NCBI GenBank assembly: GCA_963681505.1
Contig: OY811971.1
Coordinates: forward strand, 12,988,232-13,052,231
Reading direction: 5' to 3'
DNA: 64,000 nucleotides
Origin: Eunapius fragilis
Taxonomy: Eukaryota > Porifera > Demospongiae > Spongillida > Spongillidae
The notes under the pieces are model-generated. The model was given only the letters and a program-made list of their open reading frames with translations, made no database searches and was not told where the DNA came from. How positions within the stretch are numbered: the first letter of the stretch is position 1; every line of letters begins with the position of its first letter. This document shows positions 32,980 through 64,000 of this stretch, one piece after another. Both the position numbers and the translations under genes were made by a program.

Positions 32980-34460
32980 TTACAGAATTGTCCAGGCCAC
33001 CACCAGAGCAGCCAACAAGAGGACCGCACCCCACCTCTGGTCGCCATCACTCGCTCCAGATGACAATATTTCGCTGGCCACGCGGAGACCCGACAGGAAG
33101 GCTCCGTGTGCCTTTCCCGAGTACTGCTGTATCATTGCATCACCTGCGAAGAGAAGGCGGCCCAAGGGAGCAGACATGTTGTCGTACGTGGCCGCGACGT
33201 TGTGCCGACTTTAGGAGCCAGAACGCCGAGGAGCCCATAACCATTGTAGTACGGTATGTCCGGTACGAATATGTCCACTAATTCAGACCTGAAGTTGCCA
33301 TATATGGACTTCAGCACAGCGCAAATCTCTAGCTTTGTTACGTTCTTATTCTGATTGGCTACCATCTGAGCCAAAGTTCCTGTCGCGAACGTCAAAAGAA
33401 GGGGAGGCTTCGAAGGAAAGTAGTTTCCGATGGGAAGAAACACTGCATAGTTTTCCCTGTTCGTGGAAGCATGACCAATTATGGATACAGATGTATCCCA
33501 GAAGGTTTCGTTAAAAAGTATGTATATCCGCAGTTCAAGGGGAAACATGAATTGGTGAATTGCGTCCAGTTTCCACTGTGGCAGGGAAGGGATAAACTTC
33601 AATCTATCGGACTGCAGCACACCCACGCTGAACGTAAGCACCGCTTGCTTGCCACAGTACCGCACCGCACGCCCGTTCTGCATAGCGCTGACGCATGCGC
33701 AATGCGCACCATATTCTATGGACTCCACGGTGGTATTGAGGTGCAGCGATGCAGTGTCCAGGAATGGTTCTCCGAGGTATTGCACCAGGTACTCACTGCC
33801 GCGCGTATCGGCCACAAGGTAACTCGAGGCGCCGTAGTCCGTGTGCGTCGTGTCTTCCAGGATTTCTCGGAGTGACGTCTCTTCAGGCCCTAATCCTTTG
33901 GCTAGATCATTTTTGAGCCAATCCACGTAGTTATCAGGAGGGTTCCTGGGACACCAACCACTCATGTTAAGGCCTGCTCTAACCGATACATCGGCGGTGT
34001 TACCTTGCGCTTGCAGAGTGGTCGAGGCCTCGTCAAACGCGATGTTGTACTGTTCGCTGGCCAGCTGCACGTCAGACGTAACGACCGCTCCAGACTCGTT
34101 GTACACAACGTAGGAGCTGTAGTTAAAATATACACCATTTAAATTAGTAGACGTCTTCAGGGCCCAAATAGGGTTGGTGTTGAACCGCGTAGAATTCGTA
34201 TAGTCGACACCGATGATGGTTGTCCCACCCAGTTCCACTTTCACTCCGGCGAATTCGAAAGACCTAATCCTTCCGCCCACTTTGGCTGTGGCCTCGAGAA
34301 TGACTAAGTCACGGATACCCTTGTCGTAGAGAGTTCTCGCTACTGCGACTCCTGACAACCCTGCGCCAAGAATGAGGACCTTGGGGTCAGAGTCCTTGCA
34401 AATTGGCTGCGCGAGGGTAGCTTGAAATAACAGAATGAGCGCCAATATTGGCTGATCCAT
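32980..34460 (-). pseudogene. FAD-dependent (polyamine-type) amine oxidase, one frameshift
   Basis: Flavin amine oxidase, expected to oxidise a polyamine or similar amine. The - strand frame 34460-33132 starts with a signal peptide (MDQPILALILLFQATLAQ) and the dinucleotide-binding motif VLILGAGLSGVAVA, then VGGRIRS. It has seven or so N-glycosylation sequons, consistent with secretion. The conserved C-terminal FAD motif is in another frame, 33177-32980: PLGRLLFAGDAMIQQYSGKA followed by HGAFLSGLR. That frame ends with a hydrophobic tail (VLLLAALVVAW) like a GPI signal or membrane anchor. The frames must switch near 33190-33215. So either the gene is dead by one indel or the assembly has an error. 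No introns; total about 490 residues, normal for the family. Confidence 0.8.
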
Positions 34461-34508
34461 GTTTCGCGTACTTCACTGCTCAAATAAAATTTATTTGCCG
34501 TCGCCTCG

Positions 34509-34516
34509 TTTTATAT
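34509..34516 (-). promoter_or_regulatory. TATA box of the amine oxidase
   Basis: Read on the - strand, acatataaaacgagg lies about 49 bp before the ATG at 34460, a suitable TATA position for a short 5' UTR. Confidence 0.45.
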
Positions 34517-34519
34517 GTC

Positions 34520-36095
34520 ACGCGAGATTTACACATATTTGCTTAGTACGGAGATTGCATGCTGATGGAATTTTTGGATGATGTATAAACGGTAATTGTG
34601 GTTTAGATTTATACAGATCTGTACATCAAATTTTGCTAGATATGCATCACCCTTTTCTTTTTAACTTACACTTAATATTTCTCGAAGTGAATTAACATTG
34701 GCCACTGCCACACCCGTTACAGAGAATTTTTGCGTATGAAACATTGATATATTGATATAATGATTTATGCATTTACAAACTACAAAACTATTTATTGATA
34801 TATGTAAAAAATAGCATGCATATATATGCACTTACAAACTACAAACGGATGAAAGGTCAACAGTACAACGAAAAAATGAGCATGCAAACAAAAGCTATGT
34901 TCAATGTGGAGATGAGATAGGTGGTTACGTTACGTGAACATGTGTGACTACATGTATCTACGAGTGTCAAAAGGGGCAATAATACTTGAACCTTGACTTC
35001 AGTATAATTCGTTAATTCCTCGCAACATGCAGGCGCGGTTTAATTTATCGATCATATAATTATACATTATTATTATTATTGCAGTGATTGAGTTGGACAA
35101 TATATACGAATAGGTAGCTAGCGTACATAGTCGGTCGTAGGTGAGGGATATGTCTTACTCGAGCGGAGTTTATGGAAGCCATGCAGCTAGTATGGGCATC
35201 CTTGTTTTCCGAAGTAAAAAAAAAGTACACACGTTTATCAACAGTATAATCAACGCATGATTAACGGGCAGGTTGCTATATAGGATAATCAACAGGTTAT
35301 AGGAATAGAATCTTTATGTACTCCAGGTGACTGGATTTCTCACCATGCGTGCGATTAGTGTTAACTAGCGGCTGTATAAGGTCACTATAACTTGCAAAAG
35401 CTTCCTTACATGCAGCTAGTTGTAGTCAATCATTATCATTGTTTGTGGTGCATCATGTCGTTAACGTTATACCGGGCTGCTTCCGGAGTTACATAATGTA
35501 CATTTGGGCGGCTTATGCATATGCGGGGGTGGGGGGTGGGGGGAAGAGAGGGAATAAGTATATATGTATATATACAGTCCTGCATGGGGTGAACTATACG
35601 GTAGGGGGACAATTGATCCTAGGATACGTTGTCCGGGAGGTGGGGGGGGGGGGGGGGGGGGGGGGAGGGGAACAGAAGAATGGGGAACAATATATACTGC
35701 GACACCGGCACTCTCGTCTAGCGGCCGGGGCACCTCCCTCTCGCCAGCAAGGGGGTGTGAGGGAGCGCTGTAAACTCCCCCATCCGCCCCAGAAGCTTTC
35801 ACACTTTACGCTTCAAATCCCGCTAAAAATTATTCGGCTGATGTGCGAATACATGTACATGTACCGTAGAGTACCACCGCCCCCTCCTTCCCCACCGAGA
35901 AAAAAATGGCCAGTATTCAGACAAGCCGGCGTGTCTTCGTACTCGTTAACGCTTCCATGTACCTGTTTAAACATTTCAGGAAAGAACTGGTACTCCAACA
36001 GGATTTGCACGCAGCTGCGCGTTCACAATTACGTCGATACGGTCGTTTATAAAATTATAAACTGATATAATTTTCACGCATGTATTTTTAAAGAA
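34520..36095. other. No recognised gene; homopolymer runs
   Basis: AT-rich DNA with a G-run of about 25 at 35641-35665. Overlapping open frames at 35439-36065 are low-complexity artefacts. Confidence 0.4.
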
Positions 36096-36388
36096 TAGAG
36101 CTCTTTCATCGCGTGACTTAATATACCATTCATCTTCTAATTAGTCCGCCATATCGTTTACAATAGGGAAGTATGGGCTTATGCTTAGTAACATTACTTC
36201 AGAGTGTCGTTAAAATATATATTATTGTGGTCTAACACATGTGTGCATGCAAATATGATTTATACTTGTGCCCTCGGAGCGCGAGTTATACGTACCAAAA
36301 CCGAGCATAAGCCCATATATTCCGCGCACCAATATGGCGGACGATAAAGCAATTAAAGCCCACGCGTCATGTGACCATGAAAGAGCTG
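36096..36388. repeat. Imperfect inverted repeat, MITE-like
   Basis: The left arm has agctctttcat, then gtccgccatat, then tatgggcttatgct (36099-36186). The right arm (36302-36388) has the complements in mirrored order. There are spacing differences between blocks. No clear target duplication was found. Confidence 0.65.
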
Positions 36389-36574
36389 TATACGCGCAAG
36401 CAATAGCGACATACTCATTGCGACGACGAAGCCCGATGTATAGTGAAGCGGTTTATGATCGCTTCAATGTCAACAGATTGAATTTGCGCGCGTACATTTA
36501 CGTCACTCACATGAGATATTATGCCCTAGCTACAGTGTACATGTATAATGCATGAATTGCCGCCGCCACCACCC

Positions 36575-36605
<31 letters not shown>

Positions 36606-37290
36606 ATACAAAAGGTATTGAAGCGCGTGCGTTACTTATAACGCACACGCATCTATACCATTAAAAACTAATGCATGCTCACAGAATTTAATGTAATCAA
36701 ATAGCTGTACTACCAAAAATCTGGGGGGCTGAATGATACCTCCGCCCCCCTATGGCAAAAGTTTGGCAAAAGCCTCCCCCCCCCTCCCGTCTCCGGCCCC
36801 TAACCCTAGAAACTCTTAAATAGAACAAAAAATAGAATTAAAAAACTTTAACTTAGAATATTGTACATTTCTTTGAGACATCCAGTGCACAGATATTGTA
36901 TGCAGCATCCGACTACATACAGTATCCCAAACACAAATGTTAAGAGCGGAAGCTGTACATAGCGGAACGAAGGCAGTGCGATTACGGGGATACATAGATG
37001 GTAAAAATTTGTAGCTTTTATTCTAAATAAAATAGAGGTGGACGCTAGTATAATTTATGCTTTTAAAGTGTAAGTGGCTTAACTGAAATGAGATTATAGT
37101 CAATGTATAGAAATTGCTGTTCAGCATTGGGTAATAATCACGCAGTATGTACAATAACACGCTCAGCTATTATCCCTAGAAACCTGCAAATAGAATAAAA
37201 AATAGTCTAGGGCTATGCAGCCCTAGGGAAATGACAAACATTAATACAATATTATAAATGCGACATCGTTAATTAAGCTCCGATGTAATA
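36389..37290. other. Intergenic, homopolymer C and CA runs
   Basis: A C-run followed by (ca)n lies at 36569-36604. The words cctagaaac and tagaa.aaaaaatag recur at 36805-36835 and 37178-37208. No gene is present. Confidence 0.4.
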
Positions 37291-37301
37291 CCATTTGAAA
37301 A

Positions 37302-37309
37302 GGCGGGAA
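37302..37309 (+). promoter_or_regulatory. E2F-type site upstream of MCM2
   Basis: ggcgggaa within aaaaggcgggaac lies 25 bp before the MCM2 ATG. MCM2 is a classic E2F target in animals, so the position and motif agree. The motif is short and unproven. Confidence 0.55.
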
Positions 37310-37333
37310 CTAATACACTATTCACCAAAGAAG

Positions 37334-51554
<14,221 letters not shown>

Positions 51555-51640
51555 ACAGGTGCTGCTGTGGAGCACGTGCATCACTTTAACCATCCCTTTT
51601 TTTTTTCCCTCGGCGCATGTTATCTTTTTGTTATTGCTTA

Positions 51641-51648
51641 TTACGTCA
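51641..51648. promoter_or_regulatory. ATF/CREB-like site between MCM2 and AUH
   Basis: ttacgtca lies in the 180-bp spacer, 87 bp before the AUH ATG. It is a candidate only; no TATA box is evident. Confidence 0.3.
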
Positions 51649-51734
51649 TGCAGATGGGAGGGGCTGGTTTGCTGCAAGGTCTATTTATCCGCTTAATCGT
51701 AATAATATAATATTTTTTAAAATTGTATCTTTCC

Positions 51735-54700
51735 ATGGCGCTTGTTGCTGCGTTGTTGAAGGCACACGCATCGAGAGGTGCTAGCGTTTTTGCGGCTAGG
51801 GTAGCGCGGCATTGGTCCACGGTCGCTAACGATCGAGAGCTGAGGTTGGACCGACTAGGGGGAGAGTTCCAAGGTAACCCACGTCTTTAAACGTGCGCGT
51901 GGAGTCGGACCAGATATAAGACTGACCGTCCATTGAACGCAAAGATGTTATGTGCCCATGTGTATAGGCGTTGCCGTACTTGTGATGAACAGGCCCGCAA
52001 AGAAAAACGCCATAGGCAGATTGTTCATAAATCAAGTGAGTGAGCAATTAAAACGTTGGTGCGTTGGCAGTACAATGCAGTGCATATGCACGTGATCAGT
52101 AAAGGCTCAAGTCTGATCGGACATCTGTAGCTCATTGATCAATAACCTTTACGGTACTCCAGGGGTCATAATTTGTTGTTTAAATAATCCACGTCAGGAC
52201 TCATGGTTTTTGTACATTCGTAATTTAATAATTTGTCAGCAGCATCATTGAGACTAATACATCTGTGGTATCAGCTAGGATACCACACAGATGTGTTAAT
52301 CTGTGATACTACAAAACTAGATGTACACCTCTCTCCCTCCTCTCAAGACAAAGTGCGTACATGTACCTCTCCCCCTCCTCCCCACATACCCTCTCTCTCT
52401 CCCTCCTCCCCACATACCCCTCTCTCTCCCTCCTCCCCACATACCCTCTCCCTCCTCCCCACGTACCCCCTCTCTCTCCCTCCTCCCCACGTACCCCCTC
52501 TCTCCCCCTCCTCCCCATGTACCCCCTCTCTCCCTCCTCCCCACCGTGCAGATAGAGGAGAGCCTCTCCCAGCTGAAGCACGACGGCAGTGTGAGGGCCG
52601 TCATACTGAAGAGTGACGTCCCTGGCACCTTCTGCTCCGGGGCAGACCTCAAGGAGAGGGCAGAGATGAAGGAGGAGGAGGTGGGGCCCTTTGTCGCCAG
52701 GCTGAGGAAGAGCGTGACTGACCTGGGGGACCTCCCCGTACCCGTCATAGCTGCACTGGACGGGACCGCACTGGGAGGGGGACTTGAGATAGCACTGGCC
52801 TGCGACATTAGGATAGCAGGTGATGGTGCTCTTTAAATAGAACTGTGCTTCGTCTAAAAAAAATTTTTTATATTGCTCCCTCTCCGATGATGATGCAGCG
52901 ACAAATGCCAAGATGGGGTTGGTGGAGACACGTTGGGCAATATTCCCTGGAGGAGGTGAGCCTTACATGGTACTTAGCATACTGGAGGAGGTGAGCCTTA
53001 CATGGTACTTAGCATACCCTTCTCCTTTATATTGGTACCAAACAACGGACGTAATCCTAAGACTAAAGCCGAAGCACATGTGTTCTAATTAATGTGCTCC
53101 TGAGGCATATGTGTCTAGTGTGGTACAAATTGTAAGCTAACTGTGTGTGCATGTAAATGTGTGTGAGACCCTTTAAAATAAATACCATGTGACAGGAATG
53201 TTACCAAACGCTTTGCACTCAAGCCATTAATACTGCACGTGAAAAGTGTATGCACCAGATACACATGATGAAGACCTAGTTAACCCTATTGCAGCCAACA
53301 ACAAAAAAGAAAAAAAAAAAAAGAAAAAAAAAAAGAAAAAAAAAAGAAAAAAAAAAAGAAAAAAAAAAAAAGCAGATGGCAATAAACATGACAATGCAAC
53401 ACATACATAATGACAGCCAGATCTTGGGTGGGCGGGTGGGAGGGTGGGTGGGTGGAGGATGTAGATGTTTGCAGGTGAGGGAGCAGATATGATGGTCGTC
53501 GGGTATATTTGGTGACCGTGTGGTTATGTTATACTTTGTACGTGATGTCAGGACGCTTGCTGGCTTAAGAAGTCGCAATCAAACGTCGGAGTGCTCTGCC
53601 TAGAGTCAGAAGTCTCGTAGCCGGTGTCGAAGGACTCATTAGAGACTCCAGCTGCCATATTCAATGATGGGGGCTTGTTGGCAGAAGCCATACCAAGACA
53701 ATTTGCACGTGCAGTAGTGTTTTTGGGTCTGTGCAGTGAGCATACCTCACACAGCTCTATGTACTTGGCCACCGCTGCCCTGGGCAGGTAGCCAAACTCC
53801 TCCTGGATCTGAATAAACAGAACGAGAGGAGGCAGATAAAAAAGGTTACCTATTGAATTAATAGAACAATAACAGAACAATTATTCATGTAAAGATATCG
53901 GGGGCGCCTTTTAATTGCACAGTGTCAACGCCCGCTTTTTTTTTCCCCTAAAGACAATTCCAAACGTCCCGGTCCTTTAAGGGCGGCCCAGTGCACACAT
54001 AGGACTTTCGTAATATAGCGTGTAAATCTCTCTCACCACGCACCAAGTTAGCTTACCATGGCGTAGGTCCTCCTTATACCGTTGTGGCCCCTCTGGTCGT
54101 TGTGATAAGAGGCGATTATATGACTGAAGTCTTCGAGCCGAGCCACCAGCCTGTGCGGGTAGCAGGCCGCGCTCTTTGACGTTCCCGCGCTCACTCTCCC
54201 CCTGACAGCTGGAACGGCCAGACACGCCCCATATCCCATCCCGGGGACCATCTTCTCCATCAGGAAGAACTCCGACTTCCTCACCCAATGCTTGAAGCGC
54301 GCCGTGGCTTCTCCCCCCCTCAGCGTCTCCGCAATCTTCTCGTATAGGGTATTCCTAATAACGGCGCTTCCGCGACGGAGGGTCTTCTCGGGCCAGGTGT
54401 CGTCGAGGTACTGCTGGAACGCGCGTCCGTTTTGCAACAATGTGGCGAAAGCAGCTGGCGACGGTGAGGAGGCGGCTGAGCAGGAGGAAGAGGAGGAGGC
54501 GGAGGACGGGGGACAACACGAGAGGGTCGCGATCGGTACGGGAGGGGAGTAGTACCCAGAGGCGTGAGGGGGGCACTCCGAAGGGTGGAGATAGTGCGGG
54601 TCGTACGGTGGACCTCCCATCTCCTCCACCGTCGTGGTGGTGATGCCAGACTCCGCGTACCCAGCGCAGCAGCTAGGGGGAGGGGGGTGGTACCTTGGTA

Positions 54701-56683
54701 CGGGTATCCGCTCTGCTGCCTCGCACACCGCGGCAAGGGCGTTGAGGAACTCGGTGTGAGACATTTCTTCTTTTTTTGCGTACCGGTGCGCTTATTTCGC
54801 AACTGTTTTTTTGATTAAAGGTACAGAAACTGCAGCTGAGCGAACGATTGTCGCGCAAGTGCGAGCGTTTTAAACCGGTACGGCTTTCCCGCCAGAGGCC
54901 GGGGCGCGCTCAACGATTCATAGGAGTCGGTGTGGCGTCACGTGCGGTTAAAAAAAAATTTAAAAAAAAATGAACCCATCCTATTTATTCAGACGGACTT
55001 GCCCCAAGCTCTCTGCATTTGTGTCAGTGAGACATGCTATCCGACACAAACACCACGCAGCCATCGCCGTCAACACCGAGACATTCGGAGAGAAGTACCG
55101 CGTAGCAACGATATTGATGAACCACCCTCCCGTGAATAGCTTTGACGTTCCATTAGTCGCCTCCTTGACCAGTCACCTGAAGGACCTGCAAACTGCCGGG
55201 AAGGTGGACGGCATAATTATAACCTCCGGCGTTCCACGCACATTTTCCGCCGGGCTGGACCTGAAGGAGCTGTACGGTGTAACTGAAGAACACTTGCGGA
55301 ATTTCTGGAAGCACGTGCAGGACCTGTGGTTGTGTTTGTACTCGTCCACGGTGCCTACGGTGGCGGCCATCAACGGTCACTGCCTGGCCGCCGGCACCAT
55401 CGTCGCTGCAGCCTGCGACTATCGCGTTGCCGCGGAGGGAGACTACGGAGTCGGGGTCACCGCTGCCAAGGTGGGCGTCATCGCGCCTGGCTGGTTCCTT
55501 TTAATGCTCACCCACTTGATGGGTCAGCGGCGGACGGAGCTGGCCCTCCAGCAGGGCCTCCTGTTCAGTCCCGAGGAGGCCGTGAGGGTGGGCCTTGTGG
55601 ACAAGGTGTGCAAGGCCGAGCGTCTCTCTGAGGAGGCGCTGGGTGCCCTCCTGCCTTACCTGGCCGTCTCCCAGCCCTCGCGGGCGACCATGAAGCTGTC
55701 CCTCAGGGGGGACCTGATCGACAAGTTTGTGCGGTCGAGGGCCGAGGACATGGACAAGTTTGTGAGCTTTGTGATGCAAGACTCTGTGCAGAAGAGCCTT
55801 GGGGCGTACATCCAGGGCTTGAAGGGCAAAAGCAAGCGGCAGTAGATGGTGGACAGAAGTTCTTTTTTTTATTTTATTTGACCAAAAACAATTTGTGTAG
55901 AGAAGAGTTTTTTAAGCATACATGTATGTGTAAATCATTTCACTTTGGTGTTGGCATTGTCGGATTATAAGGTGTGTGTACCAATAGCTCATTAACAATA
56001 TTACATTCTAAAAGTTTACTACTGGAGGTGACACAGCATGCTAAGGGGGTGGATGAAGAAGTGACCATATAGCTAAATAATAGGGTCAATTGGTTTGATA
56101 TCTTACGTAACCCTAACCCTGCAATGCCATCACACACAGGGGGAACACAGAGGCTGCCTCGTGTCGTGGGGATGGGCAAAGCCAAGCAGCTCATATTCAC
56201 GGCCAAGGTGCTGTCAGGCCAGGAGGCAGTCGAAATTGGTCTGGTGGAGGAGGCGGTCCCCCAGAATGGCGACTCCAATGCTGCCTACTTGAAGGCACTC
56301 GAGATAGCTAAGGAGATCTCCAGCAAGGTTTGGTGTGCACGTATGTTTATATCGTGATGATTGTTGTACATAACCTCTGTTAGGGCCCAATTGCAGTAAG
56401 GCTTGCCAAGCAAGCCATCAACAATGGGATGCAGGTGTGTGCTGTGTGCATTTGTCATTATCCCCCTGCTATTTATTCCGTCCCTTGCACCCTCATTGTA
56501 TCAGGTTGATCTGTCTACAGCATTGAGAGTAGAGGAGAGTTACTACGCCTTGGTATGTTCTAATGCTGTTAGTCTCCGAGTATTTCATGATGCTCACTTC
56601 TCCAGACCATCCCTACTGAAGACAGAGTTGAGGGGCTTAGAGCCTTTAGGGAGAAAAGAGAGCCGGTGTACAAAGGAAAATGA
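51735..56683 (+). CDS. AUH: Mitochondrial methylglutaconyl-CoA hydratase (AUH), 8 exons
   Basis: Hydrates 3-methylglutaconyl-CoA to HMG-CoA in leucine breakdown, in the mitochondrial matrix; the animal protein also binds AU-rich RNA. Exons: 51735-51873, 51968-52035, 52552-52819, 52899-52955, 56140-56327, 56384-56434, 56505-56552, 56606-56683; phases close to 298 residues plus stop. Residues 1-30 form an Arg/Ala-rich transit peptide. Crotonase blocks are the oxyanion segment [12 protein letters not shown], then [20 protein letters not shown] and [20 protein letters not shown], which retains the catalytic Glu and the [10 protein letters not shown] signature. The end, [20 protein letters not shown], is typical. 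Intron 4 (3.2 kb) contains two other genes. The spacer to MCM2 is 180 bp and to DNAH6 97 bp. AUH fits better than ECHDC2 because of the close N-terminal match, but ECHDC2 is not fully excluded. Confidence 0.9.
52947..53016. repeat. 35-bp tandem duplication carrying the AUH exon 4 donor
   Basis: ctggaggaggtgagccttac plus atggtacttagcata occurs twice, at 52947 and 52982. Both copies contain the GGAG|gtgagc donor. Confidence 0.95.
53300..53372. repeat. A-rich (AAAAAAAG)n tract in AUH intron 4
   Basis: Poly-A interrupted by single g. It lies after the 3' end of the - strand NOL4-like gene. Confidence 0.85.
53548..54764 (-). CDS. NOL4-like nuclear protein, 2 exons, nested in AUH intron 4
   Basis: Probable nuclear protein of the NOL4/NOL4L type; its molecular role is poorly known. 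Exon 1 is 54764-54057 (donor gtaagc), exon 2 is 53808-53548 (acceptor ctgtttattcag), phase 0, about 322 residues. After a Pro/Ser/Cys-rich low-complexity N-terminus comes a block [20 protein letters not shown] followed by [14 protein letters not shown], matching the NOL4 domain pattern K..WV..K.F.L. Next are [11 protein letters not shown] and [11 protein letters not shown], then [19 protein letters not shown]. The H-x5-H and C-x2-C pairs form an integrase-type H2C2 zinc-binding motif split by the intron. The tail is Ser/Thr-rich ([14 protein letters not shown]). It could instead be a domesticated retroelement-integrase fragment, which is what NOL4-type domains resemble. It starts 205 bp from the divergent ECI1-like gene. 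Confidence 0.65.
54765..54969. promoter_or_regulatory. Candidate bidirectional promoter inside AUH intron 4
   Basis: This 205-bp segment separates two divergent start codons. It is GC-rich in the middle and has a CACGTG E-box in cgtcacgtgcgg (54939-54944) and A-runs at the ECI1-like side. No TATA box was seen. Confidence 0.5.
54970..55845 (+). CDS. ECI1: ECI1-like mitochondrial enoyl-CoA delta isomerase, intronless, nested in AUH
   Basis: Family role: shifts 3-enoyl-CoA to 2-trans-enoyl-CoA during beta-oxidation of unsaturated fatty acids in mitochondria. It has 291 residues, with an Arg/Lys/His-rich transit peptide ([13 protein letters not shown]...). Crotonase blocks are [44 protein letters not shown] and [20 protein letters not shown], ending [16 protein letters not shown], typical of ECI1. 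At the catalytic position, where mammalian ECI1 has N-E-T-Q before LGIIAP, this protein has T-A-A-K (residues 164-167). The catalytic Glu is thus Ala165. The second oxyanion loop AGG is AAG. There are no introns, unlike its neighbours, so it may be an old retrocopy (inference). The frame is intact, so it may be a functional non-isomerase or an isomerase using another residue. Confidence 0.85.
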   Translation: MNPSYLFRRTCPKLSAFVSVRHAIRHKHHAAIAVNTETFGEKYRVATILMNHPPVNSFDVPLVASLTSHLKDLQTAGKVDGIIITSGVPRTFSAGLDLKELYGVTEEHLRNFWKHVQDLWLCLYSSTVPTVAAINGHCLAAGTIVAAACDYRVAAEGDYGVGVTAAKVGVIAPGWFLLMLTHLMGQRRTELALQQGLLFSPEEAVRVGLVDKVCKAERLSEEALGALLPYLAVSQPSRATMKLSLRGDLIDKFVRSRAEDMDKFVSFVMQDSVQKSLGAYIQGLKGKSKRQ

Positions 56684-56737
56684 AAGATTTATTTCCCGCT
56701 TACACATTTTTCATTTAACCCTTTGTAAAACCGTGTA

Positions 56738-56751
56738 ATTACCATAGCAAC
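56738..56751. promoter_or_regulatory. RFX X-box-like site before DNAH6
   Basis: attaccatagcaac matches the RFX consensus GTHNYYATRRNAAC at 13 of 14 positions (first base a instead of g). It lies 30 bp before the dynein ATG. RFX factors drive ciliary genes in animals, fitting the downstream gene. Confidence 0.65.
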
Positions 56752-56780
56752 CAAACTTTTATTATGTCTTCAATTCGGCA

Positions 56781-64000
<7,220 letters not shown>

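Overview
The window is nuclear DNA of a multicellular animal. It has GT-AG introns with tight exons, a 19-exon MCM2, a multi-exon axonemal dynein heavy chain, mitochondrial crotonase-family enzymes, and many DNA transposons and minisatellites. A pair of intronless cAMP-receptor-like GPCRs, very short intergenic spacers (about 100-200 bp) and nested genes suggest an early-branching marine invertebrate. A demosponge is my best guess (inference, about 60% sure).

Positions 1-37,300 are repeat-rich and gene-poor. They hold a 2-kb minisatellite, an apparently intact piggyBac element with about 520-bp terminal inverted repeats, and remnants of further piggyBac, hAT, tyrosine-recombinase (DIRS-like) and Tc1-like elements. 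There are also several MITEs and palindromes, a decayed kinase fragment, and an FAD amine oxidase with one frameshift. Two nearly identical cAMP-receptor-like GPCR genes lie 9 kb apart in the same orientation.

Positions 37,300-64,000 are gene-dense on the + strand: MCM2, then AUH, then DNAH6-like, with only 180 and 97 bp between coding sequences. AUH intron 4 contains two complete genes: a NOL4-like gene on the - strand and an intronless ECI1-like gene on the + strand. These two are divergent, with 205 bp between their starts. Almost every large MCM2 intron carries its own unrelated minisatellite.

Functional links: MCM2 (replicative helicase) has an E2F-type site 25 bp before its ATG. DNAH6 (inner-arm ciliary motor) has an RFX X-box-like site 30 bp before its ATG. 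AUH (leucine breakdown) and the nested ECI1-like gene (unsaturated fatty-acid oxidation) both belong to the mitochondrial crotonase superfamily. The ECI1-like protein appears to have lost the catalytic glutamate.

Exon boundaries were derived by hand from splice signals, reading phase and remembered protein families. No database or alignment was run.
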